Of a DNA stretch of 64,000 nucleotides, positions 12,811 through 24,510 are shown one piece after another; position 1 is the first letter of the stretch, and each line of letters starts with the position of its first letter. Made by a program: the position numbers and the translations under genes. The stretch is from Heliocidaris erythrogramma (Eukaryota; Echinodermata; Echinoidea; Camarodonta; Echinometridae). Location of the stretch: the NCBI GenBank assembly GCA_025617745.1, contig CM046862.1:54737597-54801596 (forward strand). The letters run 5' to 3'. The notes beneath the pieces were generated by a model. The model was not told the DNA's origin. It worked only from the letters and a program-made list of their open reading frames with translations, and ran no database searches.

Positions 12811-13006
12811 TGAGTATCGACGTGCTGACGTCATATTCACTCGTCGTCGACGGAGCCCGCGCATGAGGCTTTACCGCGAAATCATTCAAGCAACGGGCAG
12901 GAGCAGGGCAAGTTCTGACTTTGGCGCTAGTGTGATCACCACGTCATTGTTTAGCACAAAATTGTTTAGAACCAGCCACATTTACGTCACACGTCGGTAC
13001 TCTATA
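12811..13006. mobile_element. MITE family TATAGAGTACC, copy 2
   Basis: It matches copy 1 (11007-11240) in reverse orientation: 'cgacgtgctgacgtcatattc', 'gcaacgggc' and 'gtgtgatcac' all align, and it ends in 'cggtactctata'. Its left end is worn. Confidence 0.78.
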
Positions 13007-13035
13007 AGCTAATTCTTTTGAATACTATCGACGGA

Positions 13036-13199
13036 CCTACGTTCTTCAACCCTGTCGGCAAATTTCCCCATTCCTGACAACCTCAAAGCTTCCACAAGCT
13101 TTTCATTGGTAGAACATATTTTTCTTACTGAACTTCAGTAATAAACCAAGTTCAGCAATATCTGATATCCGCTACGCAATCTTTACCAGTTCAAGGGTA
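13036..13199 (-). pseudogene. Relic of a death-domain first exon (third family member)
   Basis: The minus strand aligns with the DD1 exon of gene A (46802-46547). It starts with a sequence equivalent to SLTPLELVK, continues through ISDI.ELGL, and ends in 'gttgaagaacgtaggt', matching gene A's 'gttgaagaaggtaggt' exon-intron junction. About 90 bp from the centre of the domain is missing, the ATG is lost, and stops interrupt the frame. The lost start lies against a (GA)n tract. It shows that the tandem family once reached at least this far. No other exons of this copy are visible nearby. Confidence 0.85.
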
Positions 13200-13734
13200 G
13201 AGAGAGAGAGAGAGATCTCTTCTCGTTTGTCGCCATAATGAAACAGGCCTTCAATGACGCACAATAACCAAACTGCCGATGATACACTTTTATCCATGTT
13301 GATATAGATTACGGGCGTTCTGTGGCCGTTGACCAGGTATAGATATTAATATTCATCTGTAATGACTATAGAATCTCCTTCTCTGCCATTACGAAGGTCA
13401 TTTCTAACGACCGCTGTATGGCGATTTTAATTTGTGAACGTTCCATCTGTTCAAAGCAAGCCGTTTCGGCCGATTAAAGTATAGGAGAATACTAAAGAAT
13501 ATAATCATGTTTATGGGGCTTAACAAATGCAAAGGAGCTAGAGAGAGGGAGAGATAGAGAGAGGAGAGCTAGAGAGAGAACGCAACAAATCTGGCATATT
13601 GTACGGTGTATAATAAAAAGGACAATAAAAACAACAACAACCCAATATATCTGAGTGGCCATACGGTCGGGCTTGTAGTGATCAATAAATGCTGAAAGTT
13701 ATCGAAAAGAATACGTTGGTTTGAGAACTGTTTT
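13200..13734. other. GA-rich tracts, no gene
   Basis: (GA)n runs near 13200-13215 and 13540-13580. No gene or transposon end could be supported. Confidence 0.5.
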
Positions 13735-13830
13735 GCTGTAAAGCCGGGGTAATGATTTCAGGGCCCGAAGGGAGAACAGTATATAATACTGATGAGGCTA
13801 CCCTGGGTAAACAAGACATATTATTATTAT
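13735..13830 (+). mobile_element. SINE-like 3' end with (ATT)n tail
   Basis: 'gccggggtaatgatttcagggcccgaag' leads to 'taccctgggtaaacaagacat' and (ATT)n. It abuts the left end of the transposon at 13831, so that element may have inserted in the SINE tail. Confidence 0.5.
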
Positions 13831-15858
13831 TAGTTATGTTCACACGTAGTACATAGCATCGATGCTAACATAGCATCGATGCTATGTAAGTTTCAAAAAT
13901 ATTTCTAGTACGTTCAGACAGGCCGTGATCGACTTGCTTCTATCACCCACTCGTGACTATTCATCGCTCACCCGCTGCCAAAACAATAATTACTGCGCCA
14001 CACAGAGTGACCCGAGTATAATTGGTATGCATGGTCAAACGCGCGGAAGTTTGTGTACATGGGTCATATGATGCGAAGCTTTTGTTTTGAATAATATTTT
14101 ATTTGTCTTCATAAATCAACATATAAATCAAATACATGTGTTATAATACTTAATTTTAAATAAACCTTGTACATGTCAAAATTGACTGAACTCCAATCTT
14201 ATGCCAAAATAAAACACACGCATGCACACTATATTCTCTGGTAAGCACACGTAAATCAATATCTAAAGACCACATCATACTTTAGTTAAGGTCTGATTCT
14301 GAAAGAGCAGATTCTCAGCTTTAAAATGATATATAACTCATTGGATGTTCATAACTCAATGTACAAAGAGAAGAATGCACAGTCCCTCATAATGTTACTT
14401 CTTAATAAGGGTTTAAAGTTTGCAGTCTATTGAAGCACTCTGACTTGCAAAGTGTTGTGCTAAGGTGACAAATGGAGGATTAGAACTCAATGAAAATTTC
14501 TATGAAGGGATTATCAGATTATCCTAAAACTTGGCATACTACATAGACATATCCTGTTTATCATAGTGCACAAGTATCAATGCAAGAACTTACTCCAGGA
14601 GATTTATGGGAGATTAAAATGAGACAAGTATTCAGGGTCGTGAAAAAGAAAAGTAATACAACAAAATCCAGAGAAGACACACATAAGTCTGATAAAAAGC
14701 TGTCAAAAATACCCGGCCCCCACTCGGAGGTCGAAGGGACCGCATGCGTGTTCCCAAAATCTCCGGTAAAGGGTATTTTTGGGGCGACACAATCCGACCC
14801 GTGAATTGTAAAAAAGGGGGTCTTTCACCCGGAGATTTCATTAAAAAAGGGGGTATTTTTTCTTTCTCTCTCTCTCTCTCTCTTCGACACCTGAGAAATT
14901 AAAAAAGGGGGGTTATGAAATATCTTGAAAAATTGATCAAATCCCAGGATCAAATTCCTGAAATTCCTGCTAGTTTTGATAGCTCATTCAGCCAGGATTA
15001 TTTCATTTTGAAAAGTAGAAACACTGGCCCCCATCTCTTCCAAGGTATTGTAATGACAGCTTACTTGGGAGGGGGGTTGGTGTCTGTCCTGAGATATGGG
15101 GTTGGAATGAGAGCTCACCTGAGATAGGGGGGTACATTGAGCAGTGTTCTGAATTTAGGGGGGTCTCCAAGGCAGGAAAAGCCCGCGCAAAGCCCGCGAT
15201 AGGGGGGTTCCGAAATTTTGGCAGCCCTGAGATAGGGGGTGCTTTCAAAGGGAGGGAACAAGCATACGCGAACCCTAAATAATACTGAGGGGGGGGGGGG
15301 GCAAAAATACCACTTCTATATTGTTTTGTGGTGCCTGGTCATATATAAAAAAGAAAAAGATAAAAAGAAGGAACCCCCCAAAAAACAAACAAACAACAAA
15401 ACAACCCCTTCCTTACCACACAGTATACACATTAGCCTACTTACCCCTACATACATCATATTACATTACAGTACCAGATGAAACAGACAGAATGATAATA
15501 CAAAAAAAGTAGGGAAGAGGGTACATCACATGAATACATATACATTGCATTATATTATAGCACCACATGAAACAGACAGAATTACAATAGCAGCGAGTGA
15601 AGATAGCAGCGTTTGCGCTCACATTACAAATAGTCACAAGCGCGGTGGGTGGTCTACCGTAAAGCGTCGATGCTATGTCGCTGGATCCTGAGATTTACTC
15701 CTGCTAAACTCGCTGCAAGAATAGTTTGGAAACTCGCTTCTATCTCGTGACTATCTGCGTTCAGACAGTGTTTGGTCTCGACACTATCTGGTCTTCACCA
15801 AAATAGCATCGACACCTCGATAGCATCGATGCTATCGCTCTACGTGTGAACGTACCTA
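13831..15858. mobile_element. TIR transposon, longer copy (2.03 kb)
   Basis: Same termini as 4082-4811: TAGTTATGTTCACACGTAG ... CTACGTGTGAACGTACCTA with adjoining TAGCATCGATGCTA palindromes. The extra 1.3 kb interior (about 13990-15300) holds a (CT)n tract near 14865 and several 'gatagggggg' G-runs. No conserved transposase is visible, so both copies appear to depend on an element elsewhere. Confidence 0.85.
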
Positions 15859-16567
15859 TTTTATTAATGGATACGTTATCGGAACGTGGATCACAAGTTA
15901 CAAGGTTCGAATCCCTGCAACAACATGCATTACCGTCATTTGCCACACTCGACTCCGGTGAAGTAAATGGTATATAGGCTGTAAGAAATTCAACGAATGA
16001 TTTAATGCTTCCAAAGGGGAGCCTAGCTTAAACATAAGGTCAGACCTCACCGATAGCGGTACACCCTACAGCTGCCCTAATGTTAACCTACATTATAGCA
16101 TACTAATAAGTACACACAACATAGTAGGGAGTACCATTATAATTTTCCATTTAAATGTACACCATATAGGATGTGGTATAGAGCTGCCCTAAAATCAACT
16201 TACACTAGCATACAAAGGGCCGGTCAGACTTAACCGATAACGATAACGAGATTTTTCATTAAAGCGTGGGTCACATTTGCGTGATAACGCCAACCTACAT
16301 GGTGTGAATGTGGGAGTATGCTTGTGTCAGTTAATAGTAGGGTAGCTTTAGGGTGCACTTTAATGAAAAAGAAAAATCAAATCATTATTGTCGCTGTCGG
16401 ATAAGTTTGTCCAACGCTTTAAATCAAGCACTTTAGTTTTGATAATATAGACCCAGAACCCCGATTTAGAAGTTATTACTTGATAAATGATAAGAATAAA
16501 AGCAGAAAAATGAGAGAAACAGATTAGTGAATAGAAAATACCAGGGTGAACTTCCCAGACTTCCCTT
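15859..16567. other. No gene; TIR-like fragment near 16200
   Basis: 'ggccggtcagacttaaccgataacgataacgag' near 16205 matches the end of the element at 61570-61960. The rest is unassigned. Confidence 0.4.
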
Positions 16568-17557
16568 TTAAAAGGGAAATCCAACCTTGATTTTCTTTTT
16601 CTATTGATATTCGATGAAGCATAACTACCTGATTAATTTGATACCAAATTTACCAAAATTGTACAGCTATGAAGAAAGTTATAGAATGTTTTAGATCTCA
16701 CCAAACACTACTTTCACCCGGCGTCGTCTGCTGCACATGGGGGCCGCCATTTTCCACGAATGACGTATCTGTGGACAACTGGCTAGTCTAGATTGTGTCC
16801 CTTTTTTATATTCTTTTATTTGGTTTATTCCCCTACCCTGCTCTTTCTCTACATGCATATCCCACACAGGGCGCAACTCTCCAGTAATCGCGCAATCCCC
16901 AAAATTGGGTGGAATTGCAAATGACTCTTATTGTTCGGATCGCGCGATACGGAGACACAAAACAAAATTTGGGGCAAGTTCTATTATGTTTCTCTGAATA
17001 CTTGTTCTTTAAATATTGCTCTGAATATTTAATTACATTGTTCACTTTTTGAAAAAGCGAGGCCACAAACCAGTAATTAATTCAGAGCACAGTTGCCATT
17101 GTGTGTTGCAGTTGAAATTCCAGAACACCTTTTTAACCCAGAGTCATGAATCATTAATGACACTGGACCGCAAAAGGTTGGGAGAAACGACAGCTGCAAA
17201 ACACAATGGCAATTGTTGTGTTCTGAATTAATTACTTATACACACAGATTCGTGCTCTGTGTGGGATATGCGTGTAGAGAAAGAGCAGCATAGGGAAATA
17301 AACCAAATTAAAAAAAAAAACAAGATAGAATCAAGACTAGGAATTGTCCACAGATACGTCATTCGTGGACTAAGTCCACTGCAAACATAGAAAATGGCGG
17401 CCCCCATGCATGTGCAGCAGACGACGTGTTTTGGGGATCATCATTCTATAACTTTCTTCATAGCTGTCAAATTCTGCTAAATTTGGTATCAAATTAACCA
17501 GCAAGTTACGCTTCATATAACATCAATAGAAAAAAATAAGGTTGGATTTCCCTTTAA
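16568..17557. mobile_element. Foldback transposon with ~310-bp inverted arms
   Basis: The left arm (16568-16868) starts 'ttaaaagggaaatccaacctt' and runs through 'gccgccattttc' to 'catgcatatcccacac'. The right arm (17250-17557) is its reverse complement, ending 'aaggttggatttccctttaa'. The roughly 380-bp centre contains its own hairpin ('cagagcacagttgccattgtg' with 'cacaatggcaattgttgtgttctg'). It is non-coding. The element at 38948-39838 has similar ends. Confidence 0.85.
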
Positions 17558-17935
17558 TGATAACAAACTCAAAATACTCGCGCACACCAAGTACCCATTC
17601 ACTTCCACTCTCTCCCAATTCTCCGGGTTTTTTTCTCTCTCTCTCATTTCTGTTTGCGTGTATCAGCTTTAACACTTTTTCCTTTTGCTCTCCCCCTTTT
17701 TTATCATTAGACTGTTCAACCCCCCCCCCCCCCCCCCGAAACCACGCTCTCTCTCTCTCTCTCTCTCCTAGTTTATTACTATAGAATTATGACACTTATC
17801 TTCTCAGCTCTTTAATACCTCTACCATACTTATCTCTCTTCCCCTCTATCTCTTTTTCAAGCCCCCCCCCCCCCCCCCCCCATACTCGCTCTCTCCCTAT
17901 TTCTCTCTTTCTCTCAGTAACGTATCGGGGGACGG
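17558..17935. repeat. C-homopolymer and (CT)n low-complexity tracts
   Basis: Long C-runs near 17720 and 17863 are separated by CTCTCT tracts. The apparent 80-codon frame at 17542-17784 is a low-complexity artefact. Confidence 0.75.
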
Positions 17936-18042
17936 AGCCCACGGCTAGAGGCACGGGAACTCAGGCCAAACAAAATCTGTCTGTTCTTAAAGAGTGTAGG
18001 ACCCATCCTTGGCAATTTAGATTATATTCTGTCTGCACTCCC

Positions 18043-18290
18043 ATGCGGAGGGAAAAAACCCCTGCATTATCCTCTGCCTCTCTTGTAAGGTCCCTCTTAT
18101 CTAGCCTTTATTTGACTCTTTTTAATCTGCCATCTCTTACTAGTACAAAATTTTTGATAAATCATCTGAAATGTACATTTTTATTCTTTATTGAAAGTAA
18201 TTACAATATGAGACAAATAAGAAAGATTATATTAATGCACAGTAGTTTAAAATATATAAAATAAATTATATATTCCTTTTAAGCCAACAT
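18043..18290. repeat. Dispersed repeat block, pair of 51060-51222
   Basis: 'ttttaatctgccatctctta', 'gataaatcatctgaaatgtac' and 'aaataagaaagatt' recur in the same order at 51060-51222. This is a diverged duplicated segment of unknown origin. Confidence 0.6.
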
Positions 18291-19030
18291 AATCAAGCCA
18301 ACATAAGGAGTGATTGTGCATGAGTTAGAACACCCACCCCCCCCCCCCTCCCCATGAAAAGGCAAAGGAAAAGTTGCCTTTGACAATTTTAGCACCAAAG
18401 TGGCATTATGACAAGTTACTTTATATAATAAGTAAAATTTAATACAAAACCGTGAACATGGTGAAGAAGAAGATGATGATGATTATCTATTCTACCTGAT
18501 TGAAAGTAACTATACATTCTACCAGTGGACTGATGGCTTTAAGGCATCTCCAAGGGACTTGGTAATTGAAAATTAATGCCCTACCAAGGGCACCAGACCA
18601 TGCATTTGGTTTCGAGGCCATTCCTGTACCACTGAGCTATCGCACCCCTCTTTTAATTTAGAGCTTTAAAATTTGACTCCTCAGAGTTACTTAGTCCATC
18701 TAAATCATTGCCAAAACGGTTGTCAGCCTGACTGTAACTGTTGGCTTTAGACCCCACAGCCCTTGAAACAGATCTCAAAGTCGGCTGCATTTCACCCCAT
18801 GCAGTTTATGCACCCAACTGAAAGTAGTATGACTGGACATCTCAAAACACACAACAACAAAAAAACCGACCAAAAAATTGATCTGGATGGTTTGTTAGAC
18901 AGCCCCTAAAATTGGAATGAAATTTCCTCCTCAAGGCCCAGGGACCGACTAAATTTGGTCTGAAGAAAGAGATATTGCTTTAAAAAAGAAAACCTGAAGA
19001 AAAAAATCCATCGGGAAGGGGTTGTAGCAC
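18291..19030. repeat. Dispersed repeat block, pair of 57541-58025
   Basis: Shared text in order: 'aagccaacat', 'gtgcatgagttagaacacc' (57.5 kb: 'gtgcgtgagttagaacc'), 'cagcccttgaaa', 'atctggatgg', 'gacagcccctaaaatt', and 'aaggggttgtagcactcccc'. Both copies are non-coding and diverged. An A-box-like 'tagctcagtgg' on the minus strand near 18640 suggests a tRNA-derived piece. Confidence 0.65.
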
Positions 19031-19389
19031 TCCCCCATTTCTCCAAAAAAAAAGTATGCAATTGCGGTTTTCGTGTCGCCAGCATGTTCATACAGTTTAA
19101 ATCATTATTTTGTCCCTTGGAAATCAACTTTTTTTGTTTGATTCATCCTAGAGGCTTGACCTAATAGAGCTATCGATCAGGACACCCAGGAAATATTAGA
19201 AATATAAGCAGAGTTTGATATCACCTTCATATAACAAGTTGTTACTCGTTAACACATATCATTCAAATTAAGTCTTTTGTACGTCATTCCATTGACCCTT
19301 AAGTGCCTGAATGACAAATAATATTACATAACAATATGAGGTTTTCATATTTCTCTTGGGGCTCATTTAAGCCATGTCGCCAAATCGCA

Positions 19390-20140
19390 ATCAGATACGT
19401 TACCCCCTGTGGTGACTCCTCAGAGAAGGTCAAAGTAATGCCGCATACATGTAGCAGTGTAATTGAACGAGTTATACAAAGTCAACCTCAAGCATAAATG
19501 GCACCATGATATATAAATCGAATCTCTTGTTATAAATATATATACAGATCCAACCACTTGAAAAGTACTGTTACGATGAGCTTATATCAGATACGTTACT
19601 TCAACTTTGTTTCATTAAAAAAGAAGTATGCTGTAAATCAACGCAAGGCTCATGTACTTTTGAATACTAACGCTAATGGTTTATCACACACCGGAAATTA
19701 CATAAGAAAATGATTATTTTTTCTGAAAATAGTGTGAGGAATGAAACGGCACATCAGATACGTTACAATCAAATACGTTGCTGATTAAATGTATTGCAGC
19801 AAAATCAACGCAAGGTGCTTTGGTGAACATATTATGTTACCTTTCGGGCCGCGTGCTCTGCTTTTGTAAGCATAGCGGCTTATTGCTGTAGATCTGTGTG
19901 CTATTATTACAAAATATAGATACGGTAACGTATCTGCTCAGATCAGATTAGTAATGTATCTGACAAGATATTTTTTTTCTCATTTTATAGTCCGTAATCT
20001 ACAAAATATGTATGTTTCTTTATTATGTAATTATTAATAATGTAAATTTTAACCTCTTCTGCTGACACATTCCCTATCTTCTCTCTCGATCCTTTCATTT
20101 TTCCTTAATTCTTTTCTTATCTGGGTTGTAACGTATCTGA
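19390..20140. repeat. Cluster of CAGATACGTTAC motifs in mirrored orientation
   Basis: The 12-mer occurs forward at 19392, 19588 and 19755. It occurs reversed as GTAACGTATCTG at 19925 and 20128, plus GTAATGTATCTG at 19951. A degenerate forward copy ('caaatacgttgc') is at 19770. Forward copies all precede reverse copies. This resembles subterminal protein-binding repeats of a DNA transposon or a binding-site cluster. Confidence 0.8.
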
Positions 20141-20350
20141 CGAGATAATACTGTATTATGTCGTTTATAATTTTCTTGAGACATTATCTATTACAGGAAC
20201 AATGGGGAAATGAAATTTATGCGTATTTTTTCATAAAGATCTTCTCCAACTTCATTTTTACCATCTTCCGTATTAAACTGCATATTTCAGAACTATATCA
20301 GAAAAAAAACATTGTAGTTTTGTGTTTTATTGTTAGTATTCGTATTTTAC

Positions 20351-20434
20351 ATATCGTCTGTTTGGAGCCAGAAGGGCGTTAACTCTATACAAATGATGGG
20401 ACTAAACGCCCTTCTGGCTCCAAACAGACGATAT
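20351..20434. repeat. 30-bp near-perfect hairpin
   Basis: The arm 20351-20380 (starting 'atatcgtctgtttggagcca') is repeated as its reverse complement at 20404-20434, with a loop of about 23 bp. Pairing is almost exact. Confidence 0.9.
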
Positions 20435-20439
20435 ATCAT

Positions 20440-21285
20440 TTTTTTTTCATTTCATTTTATTTCCAGTACTAGTAAAAGACATACAAAATATACAAAATAC
20501 AAATCACAATTTACATTTGATAGAATAAAAAACGGAGAAAAATATACAACAGAAACAAACATACAGGTGTTGATAAAAAGGGAAAAAGTAATTAATCTAG
20601 TACGTGGAGGGGGATAACAAAAGCAAATTTGCTTGTCTGGGTTATCCCCCTAATAATCATAATATAAAACTGTAAAGGGAGGGGGTCATTTAAAATATTA
20701 ATGTTGGCACTAAGAAGAGAGTTGCATTTTTAACAATAAATGTTTTTTTAAATTCCTTTTAAAACTTTGGAGCGATGCAGAATTTTTAATATCATTACTT
20801 AACCCATTCCAGAGAACATGCCCTCTATATTTTATACTTTTTTGCCCTAGGGCCGTTTTAAAGTATATGCTATGAAGTCTTTGTGAGTTCCTGGTATTAT
20901 AATTATGGTCAAAATCATTTAACATGTACCAATCACTAAAATTTTGTGGTAAGGATATTTGAACATATTTATACATAAATTCCCCAAGTTGTAAATCACA
21001 TAGCTGATAAATTGTCAAAACATTATATCTTAGAAAAATATCTGAAGTATGTGCTCCAAAATGTATCTTGGCTAGTACTCTCAGGGCACGTTTCTGCAAT
21101 AAAAAGATTCTGTTAACAAGATAAATTCAATTCAATTCAATTCAATTCAATTCAAGACTTTATTTCAGACTCATCTGCACACGACAGAGGTCCATAGACA
21201 AGTTTGACAAGAATATGGTGAACTATTGAACTAAATTGAACTACTTGCCCACAATATACTGCCATATGATAAATGTGGTAAAATC
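20440..21285 (-). pseudogene. LINE 2, 3' segment (C-terminal RT region)
   Basis: Minus-strand C-terminal part of a non-LTR retrotransposon. Near 21285-21250 it reads ILPHLSYGSILWAS, and near 21120-20710 it reads IFLLQKRALRVLAKIHFG, NYNTRN and HVLWNGLS, which are typical of the region after the RT palm. It is the continuation of the RT at 28500-30380, separated by the 7.2-kb Harbinger element. It is also interrupted by a small retroposon tail at 21125-21250. The frame in the 3' segment is open for about 129 codons. Confidence 0.85.
21125..21250 (-). mobile_element. 5'-truncated retroposon 3' tail, (GAATT)n type
   Basis: On the minus strand: 'accatattcttgtcaaacttg', 'tgtcgtgtgcagatgagtctg', 'aaataaagtcttgaattgaa', then (GAATT)n. 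The same tail on the plus strand is at 62640-62768. It sits between the LINE 2 blocks ending WAS and starting NRIFLLQKR. Confidence 0.8.
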
Positions 21286-23171
21286 AATGGCCCGAATTCA
21301 CAAAGGTGGTTTCAGTCAAATCCATGGTTTCAACAGTGGTTTGAAACCATGGATTAGACCACGGTTTCACTTTTGCGATTCACAAAGGTGGTTTCAAGTG
21401 AATCCATGGTTTCACCCACGGATTTTACGTCATCATTTTGAGTCAACTGTTTGGGTGGTCTGAAACCGTGGATTCAGGTGAAACCACGGTTTTAACCAAT
21501 CAGAGTGCAGCATTTAGGCTGGAGCGGGAGACATCATCATCGATCGTGACCGCTGCGGAAAGAAATTTTCTCGGAACAAAATTGAGGAGCTAGCATACTT
21601 TCCCGAGCCCAAGCTGGAAGGAAATCGTAAGTAATTTACCGATTCCGAGTGATATCTAATTTAGAAATTTCTTTTCTTCTTATCTGTACGTATCGTGTTG
21701 CGCAGAAAAGTAAAAATTACTTCATAAAAGCATGCTGTTTGGAGCCTAGCGCCAGTGTGCAGCTGGTGGAGAAAAAAAAATCGCACTCTGGTTAATTCTT
21801 TAGTCCCGGGCGTGTATTTTGGTGTCCCTGATCACAACAAACAAAGACGAGTCTGAGACTGACATGACTGAACAAAGTTGAGGTCAGCCTCATCAGGTAA
21901 CCTGGCATTCTTCTAAATAGGCCTCGACTATTTAGTAGTATCCAGCATGTATTATTTTGTATGGATTTTCATCAAAATTTCACCATTATTGGGGAGTCGA
22001 TGAACAAGACATTGCACATTTTACTTGGTTGCTAAAACCACTCACGGGTACATTACTGTAAAATAGTTGGTATTTTCTGTCGCATGTACTAAAGGTATGG
22101 GGGAAAAATAAGATAAATATTTTAAATACTTGCTTCAAATTCAGCCCTTAAAAATCTCACTCCTACCTCAAATGGCCGTTAGGAAGAACTTTTGATATTT
22201 TCAGCAAAATCCAAAGTCAAATCTTGTCCAAAACCGGAGAAATCCCCGCCGATTTGTTTCGCGATCGCGTGTTGTTTACAAACTGCCGATGTCTTAGACT
22301 AAAATCGGCCAATATAATTTTTGTCTACGAAGAAACTCGGGATCGCAAGCGCACATCGATCTTTACGATCGCGCACACAGAAAATCGGAACTTTTCCGTG
22401 TACGCCATAGGGACCGAATTTTTGAGGACAAAACTCTTTTGGGGAGATGTCAGCGCCCGCGGCGACCAGGAAATGTACACAATGACTCCGATAGCTCGTT
22501 TCGCGAGAATCAACGGTAAATTACGGATTTCATTTTTGGAAATATCTTTTCCAACATTGGTGAGTTGAATTTATTGTATTTCTTGGATATTTTGGGGTCG
22601 GTTTTTGTAAATTAAATGCCGATTTTGAGTGAATGTTTGTGACTTTTGTGCAGTGGTGTTTTAAAAAGTTGAGGTGTATGACCGCCTAAATTATACACAC
22701 GAAGTATAGGAATGTAGCTATGAGTGGCTAAAACTAAAAGTAAAAATCAACGCCCACGCACGTAGTCGTAGGCCCATTAATGTAACTACAAGCTTATCTG
22801 AAGATAGCTTTGTAAGTTGTAGTTGTACTCCAGACCACTCATAGGTACACGCCATTGCCGACTGTGTAGTAACGCAGGCAATAGTGAGTACGGTACTAAT
22901 ATGTATCACTGTGCATTTTTGGCTATATTTAAGTGAAACCCATATCTTGGAGTTTACTTAAATATAACTAATTATGTTGAATAATAGATGATTAAAACTT
23001 ACCAGGTTGTTTTGTGACCTTTGAAGAGGGTTTCCTGAAATTTTGGGTCCTTTTTGTCGATAACTGCTATCGAGACTGTCCCGTCAGCATCCAGTTTGTA
23101 TTTTTCACGATTATGATGAAGGGAGCCCTCAGCGCTCGTAGTAGTACCGGCGCGAGCGGTTCGTCGGTCTC

Positions 23172-23309
23172 CTACGAAGAACTGGAAGGGCCAAACTGAC
23201 GACGTAAAAAAATAAAAAATATTACGTACGTACGTAATAATTACTACGTACGTACGTAATATTTTTTATTTTTTTACGTCGTCAGTTTGGCCCTTCCAGG
23301 TCTTCGTAG
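23172..23309. repeat. Very strong palindrome (~65-bp arms)
   Basis: The left arm 23172-23237 includes 'ggaagggccaaactgacgac' and 'attacgtacgtacgtaa'. The right arm 23241-23309 is its near-exact reverse complement. The centre is 'taatta' with almost no loop. It lies inside the Harbinger element. Confidence 0.9.
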
Positions 23310-24374
23310 AATAGCTTGTGTGCGTAACATTCTGCGTACGTATCTACGGTGCGTAACCATGTAGAGCGGCCTCACTAGTGCGCAACATATTGAGAGCAGT
23401 CGTCATCCGTATGGAGGTGTGGGTAACAAGTACCAAAAAGAGGGCTGTAAATGTAAGTTTTTATAACATTTTGTATCTTAACGAACTGATAACTTAAAAT
23501 CTAAAGAATGATACTTAAGTATCAGTTTGCCCACAAAAACCTCCATTTCAAACAAAATTACATCTGTATCCCCAATACCCAGTATACACACATGTATATG
23601 ATACTAATGGTCAATATGACCATTGCTTGCTGATGTGCTCCAGACCAGCTTTTATGGGTGAATAGGCTTCAGTTGAGTTAGGCTAATCTATGATTATGAA
23701 TGAATGATTCAAAAATTAGGTGGTCAGCAACATGTCAATGTCCAGACTCCGCTCGAGATCCTGGTTTAAACAAAGCAAGATCTAGACTATTCAATCTTTC
23801 ACCCAAATTGATTTTGAGTAAAATGAGACCAAGGGAACTATAATAAATTAATCTTTGACCCCCCCCCCCCCCGGACCCTGTGTGCTATGTTTCTGTTTTG
23901 CTTTGCCTTTGGCTGTAATTGTATATAAAGTCTAATGTCATAAACTAACATGACTAAAGCTAGAATCTAAGATGTACATGTACATTCTTGAGCATGATGT
24001 AGGAATCTCAATTTTTGCGAACTTGTATACCCATCTGCATGTCATGAATATAAGATACCATTACAGGAAGGTTCACAAAAATTTAGATTATTACTTACAG
24101 CTTCAGGATGCATCAATGTACATATAAATCAGAGCAAAGCACAAAGGCAGGTTAAGCAGCACACATTAGATGGGAGGGACTGTAATGAGCGACAATATCG
24201 GAGACGGTATGATATCGAGGTTCCATTGATCCCACTCATAGGCCCAAACTTATGCGGGACAAGCAAACATTCACTGTTTCAGCAGTCAAAAACAGACATC
24301 AAATTTGCTCAAATTTTCTTATATTTTGATCTTCCCTCTAATTCTAAATTTCTAACACCATTTTCCATACAGAC

Positions 24375-24510
24375 AGCTGCCAGACCACAACGATGTCTTG
24401 TAGACCGGAGGAATCCATTTGAATTGTATGACGACACGGCATTCTGCCTCATTAACATGCTGGAAGGGGATGAGGAGGAAGGAAAAAGTCCACTACATGT
24501 GATCTTGCAG
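24375..24510 (+). pseudogene. Harbinger transposase N-terminal exon remnant
   Basis: After an intron-like 'ttccatacag', the frame reads ARPQRCLVDRRNPFELYDD. This resembles the N-terminal R-x-R..NP(L/F)(D/E)xYDDxEF block of animal Harbinger transposases. It then runs into an acidic low-quality stretch and ends near a possible donor 'cttgcaggtattgg'. The following exon is at 25089. Sense strand and order agree with one plus-strand transposase gene in the 7.2-kb element. The match is recognised by motif only. Confidence 0.6.

Noticed and set aside
18575..18650. A second tRNA-like stretch on the minus strand (GATAGCTCAGTGGT).
   Set aside because: Only the A-box region is convincing, and it lies inside a dispersed repeat block.
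22224..22568. A 114-codon plus-strand frame inside the Harbinger element.
   Set aside because: No transposase or Myb-like motif could be recognised. It may be a decayed second gene of the element, but the sequence does not show it.
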